NCBI GenBank assembly: GCA_030696695.1
Contig: JAUYRP010000024.1
Span: 98,443-162,442 of the forward strand
Source: Methylophilus sp.
Lineage (GTDB): Bacteria; Pseudomonadota; Gammaproteobacteria; Burkholderiales; Methylophilaceae
DNA length: 64,000 bases
Reading direction: 5' to 3'
Each line of letters opens with the position of its first letter. The stretch's first letter is position 1. The translations under genes were made by a program, and so were the position numbers. Positions 63,290-64,000 of the stretch are shown here, one piece after another. The notes under the pieces were generated by a model. That model saw nothing but the letters and a program-made list of their open reading frames with translations. It ran no database searches and was not told the DNA's origin.

Positions 63290-63592
63290 ATGAGTCATTG
63301 TTGCGAAACCATGTCCAAGCAAATTGAACATCAGTGTGACAAACACCCTGATGAATTCGACTGCCCCGACCATTTAGTCTCTTACTCTGAGAGGTTTGAT
63401 GAGTACGGTCTTATTGTGCATGATGGTGGTTCATCATGTATCGCAATAAAATTCTGCCCTTGGTGTGGCACAAAACTTCCTGAATCTAAGCGCGATAGAT
63501 GGTTCGATGAACTTGAGGCGTTAGGCTATGAAAACCCGTTTACCGAAGATATACCATCCAAGTATAAAACTGGGGAGTGGTATCTTGCCTAA
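63290..63592 (+). CDS. DUF6980-like zinc-ribbon protein of a gene cassette
   Basis: 100 residues. The N-terminal Cys pair (SHCCETM), EFDCPDHLVSYSERFDEYGL, LIVHDGGSSCIAIKFCPWCG and GTKLPESKRDRWFDELEALG match DUF6980. A zinc ribbon is likely, using CPWCG and N-terminal Cys residues. It begins five bases after the attC core and its TAA lies inside the next attC-like core (GCCTAAT), so it is a cassette of about 321 bases. Function unknown. Confidence 0.8.
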   Translation: MSHCCETMSKQIEHQCDKHPDEFDCPDHLVSYSERFDEYGLIVHDGGSSCIAIKFCPWCGTKLPESKRDRWFDELEALGYENPFTEDIPSKYKTGEWYLA

Positions 63593-63606
63593 TTCAAACG
63601 TTGGGC
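63587..63606 (+). other. attC: Collapsed attC-like site (20 bp)
   Basis: GCCTAAT and GTTGGGC cores are separated by only TCAAAC, with no central stem. It looks like an attC from which the middle has been deleted, joining the two ends. It marks the 3' boundary of the DUF6980 cassette. Confidence 0.6.
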
Positions 63607-63658
63607 GTCAAATTCCGTGGCGTCGTGTAGATGTCATTAAATTTAGGAGGTAGAAATT

Positions 63659-64000
63659 ATGAAACTTACTGGCGGTTGTCATTGCGGAGCCATTCGGTAC
63701 GAAGTTGAAGGCGAGCCACTTACTCATGCGCTATGTCATTGCTCTGACTGTCGGCGGCACTCCGGCGCTCCGATGGTAGGGTGGACCATGTATCCTCACG
63801 AAGCCATCAAAATTACGAAGGGCGCACCTAAGACTTACGAGTCATCGCAACATGGCAGGCGGCAGTTCTGCCCAGACTGTGGGACAGGGCTTTTCTACTC
63901 GAATGCTTCTGTTCTACCGGGTCTAATCGACGTTCAGAGCGCAACGTACGATGAGCCAGATGCCGTACCAGTGCGAATTCATATACAAGTTGCAGAGCGC
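63659..64000 (+). CDS. GFA family (Mss4-like) protein, 3'-truncated by window edge
   Basis: 114 codons are visible from ATG 63659, with AGGAGG (63645-63650) eight bases before. Zinc-binding Cys motifs of the glutathione-dependent formaldehyde-activating (GFA/Mss4-like) fold are present: GGCHCGAIRYEV, LCHCSDCRRHSGAP and FCPDCGTGLFYSN. The family name reflects one member; most are of unknown substrate. The visible part is nearly a full-length member (usually 115-140 residues). It may be the next cassette, but its right-hand attC would lie outside the window. Confidence 0.88.
   Translation, partial: MKLTGGCHCGAIRYEVEGEPLTHALCHCSDCRRHSGAPMVGWTMYPHEAIKITKGAPKTYESSQHGRRQFCPDCGTGLFYSNASVLPGLIDVQSATYDEPDAVPVRIHIQVAER

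Overview
The window looks like a chromosomal segment of a betaproteobacterium, most likely a methylotroph of the Methylophilaceae (Methylotenera/Methylobacillus-like). This is inferred from gene content and moderate-to-low GC, not from a marker gene. The best pointer is an exopolysaccharide cluster with an exosortase B (epsL, epsD, epsE, epsF, epsG, xrtB, epsI, then glycosyltransferases), which matches the layout of methanolan-type clusters.

Region 1 (1-15.1 kb) is a surface-adhesin locus. The 3' part of a giant filamentous-haemagglutinin-like gene ends at a terminator. It is followed by a tight operon encoding a DUF2341/LamG-ExbB fusion, two ExbD proteins, a proline-rich TonB-like protein, a putative porin and a periplasmic coiled-coil protein. 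Together these resemble a proton-motive-force-driven motor plus an outer-membrane channel next to a giant secreted protein. I consider this the best candidate here for a poorly described system.

Region 2 (15.2-35.7 kb) is the EPS/exosortase cluster: a CAAX-protease-like membrane protein, EpsL, EpsD, EpsE, EpsF, EpsG (with a very degenerate nucleotide site), XrtB, EpsI, a flippase, a pyruvyl transferase, five glycosyltransferases, a polymerase and a GH-A-type glycoside hydrolase. Most genes are coupled by overlaps or very short gaps. A PEP-CTERM protein, a probable XrtB substrate, follows at 36.3-37.8 kb.

Region 3 (37.8-54.8 kb) is mostly housekeeping or envelope related. It holds a minus-strand heavy-metal RND efflux operon (His-rich membrane protein, CzcC, CzcB, CzcA/CusA, DUF3240), a DUF6279 lipoprotein, and a methyltransferase convergent with a haem-oxygenase-like diiron protein. 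It also has an AsmA protein, a small lipoprotein, a four-gene MCE lipid transport operon (permease, ATPase, MCE protein probably starting at ATC, auxiliary lipoprotein) and a BrkB/YihY protein.

Region 4 (54.8-64 kb) is accessory in character. It holds a broken IS30 transposase, an SdiA-regulated-type protein, a long AT-rich gap, a minimal tyrosine recombinase and a small secreted protein with a repeated motif. After these come a flavohaem reductase/P-type ATPase pair, a GIY-YIG-like protein and a MAPEG protein. The right edge carries gene cassettes with a clear 57-bp attC site and a second attC collapsed to about 20 bp. These lie next to a DUF6980 gene and a GFA-family gene that runs off the window. 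No integron integrase is visible, so this is an integrase-less cassette cluster or the end of a larger integron.

I see no rRNA, tRNA or CRISPR array.
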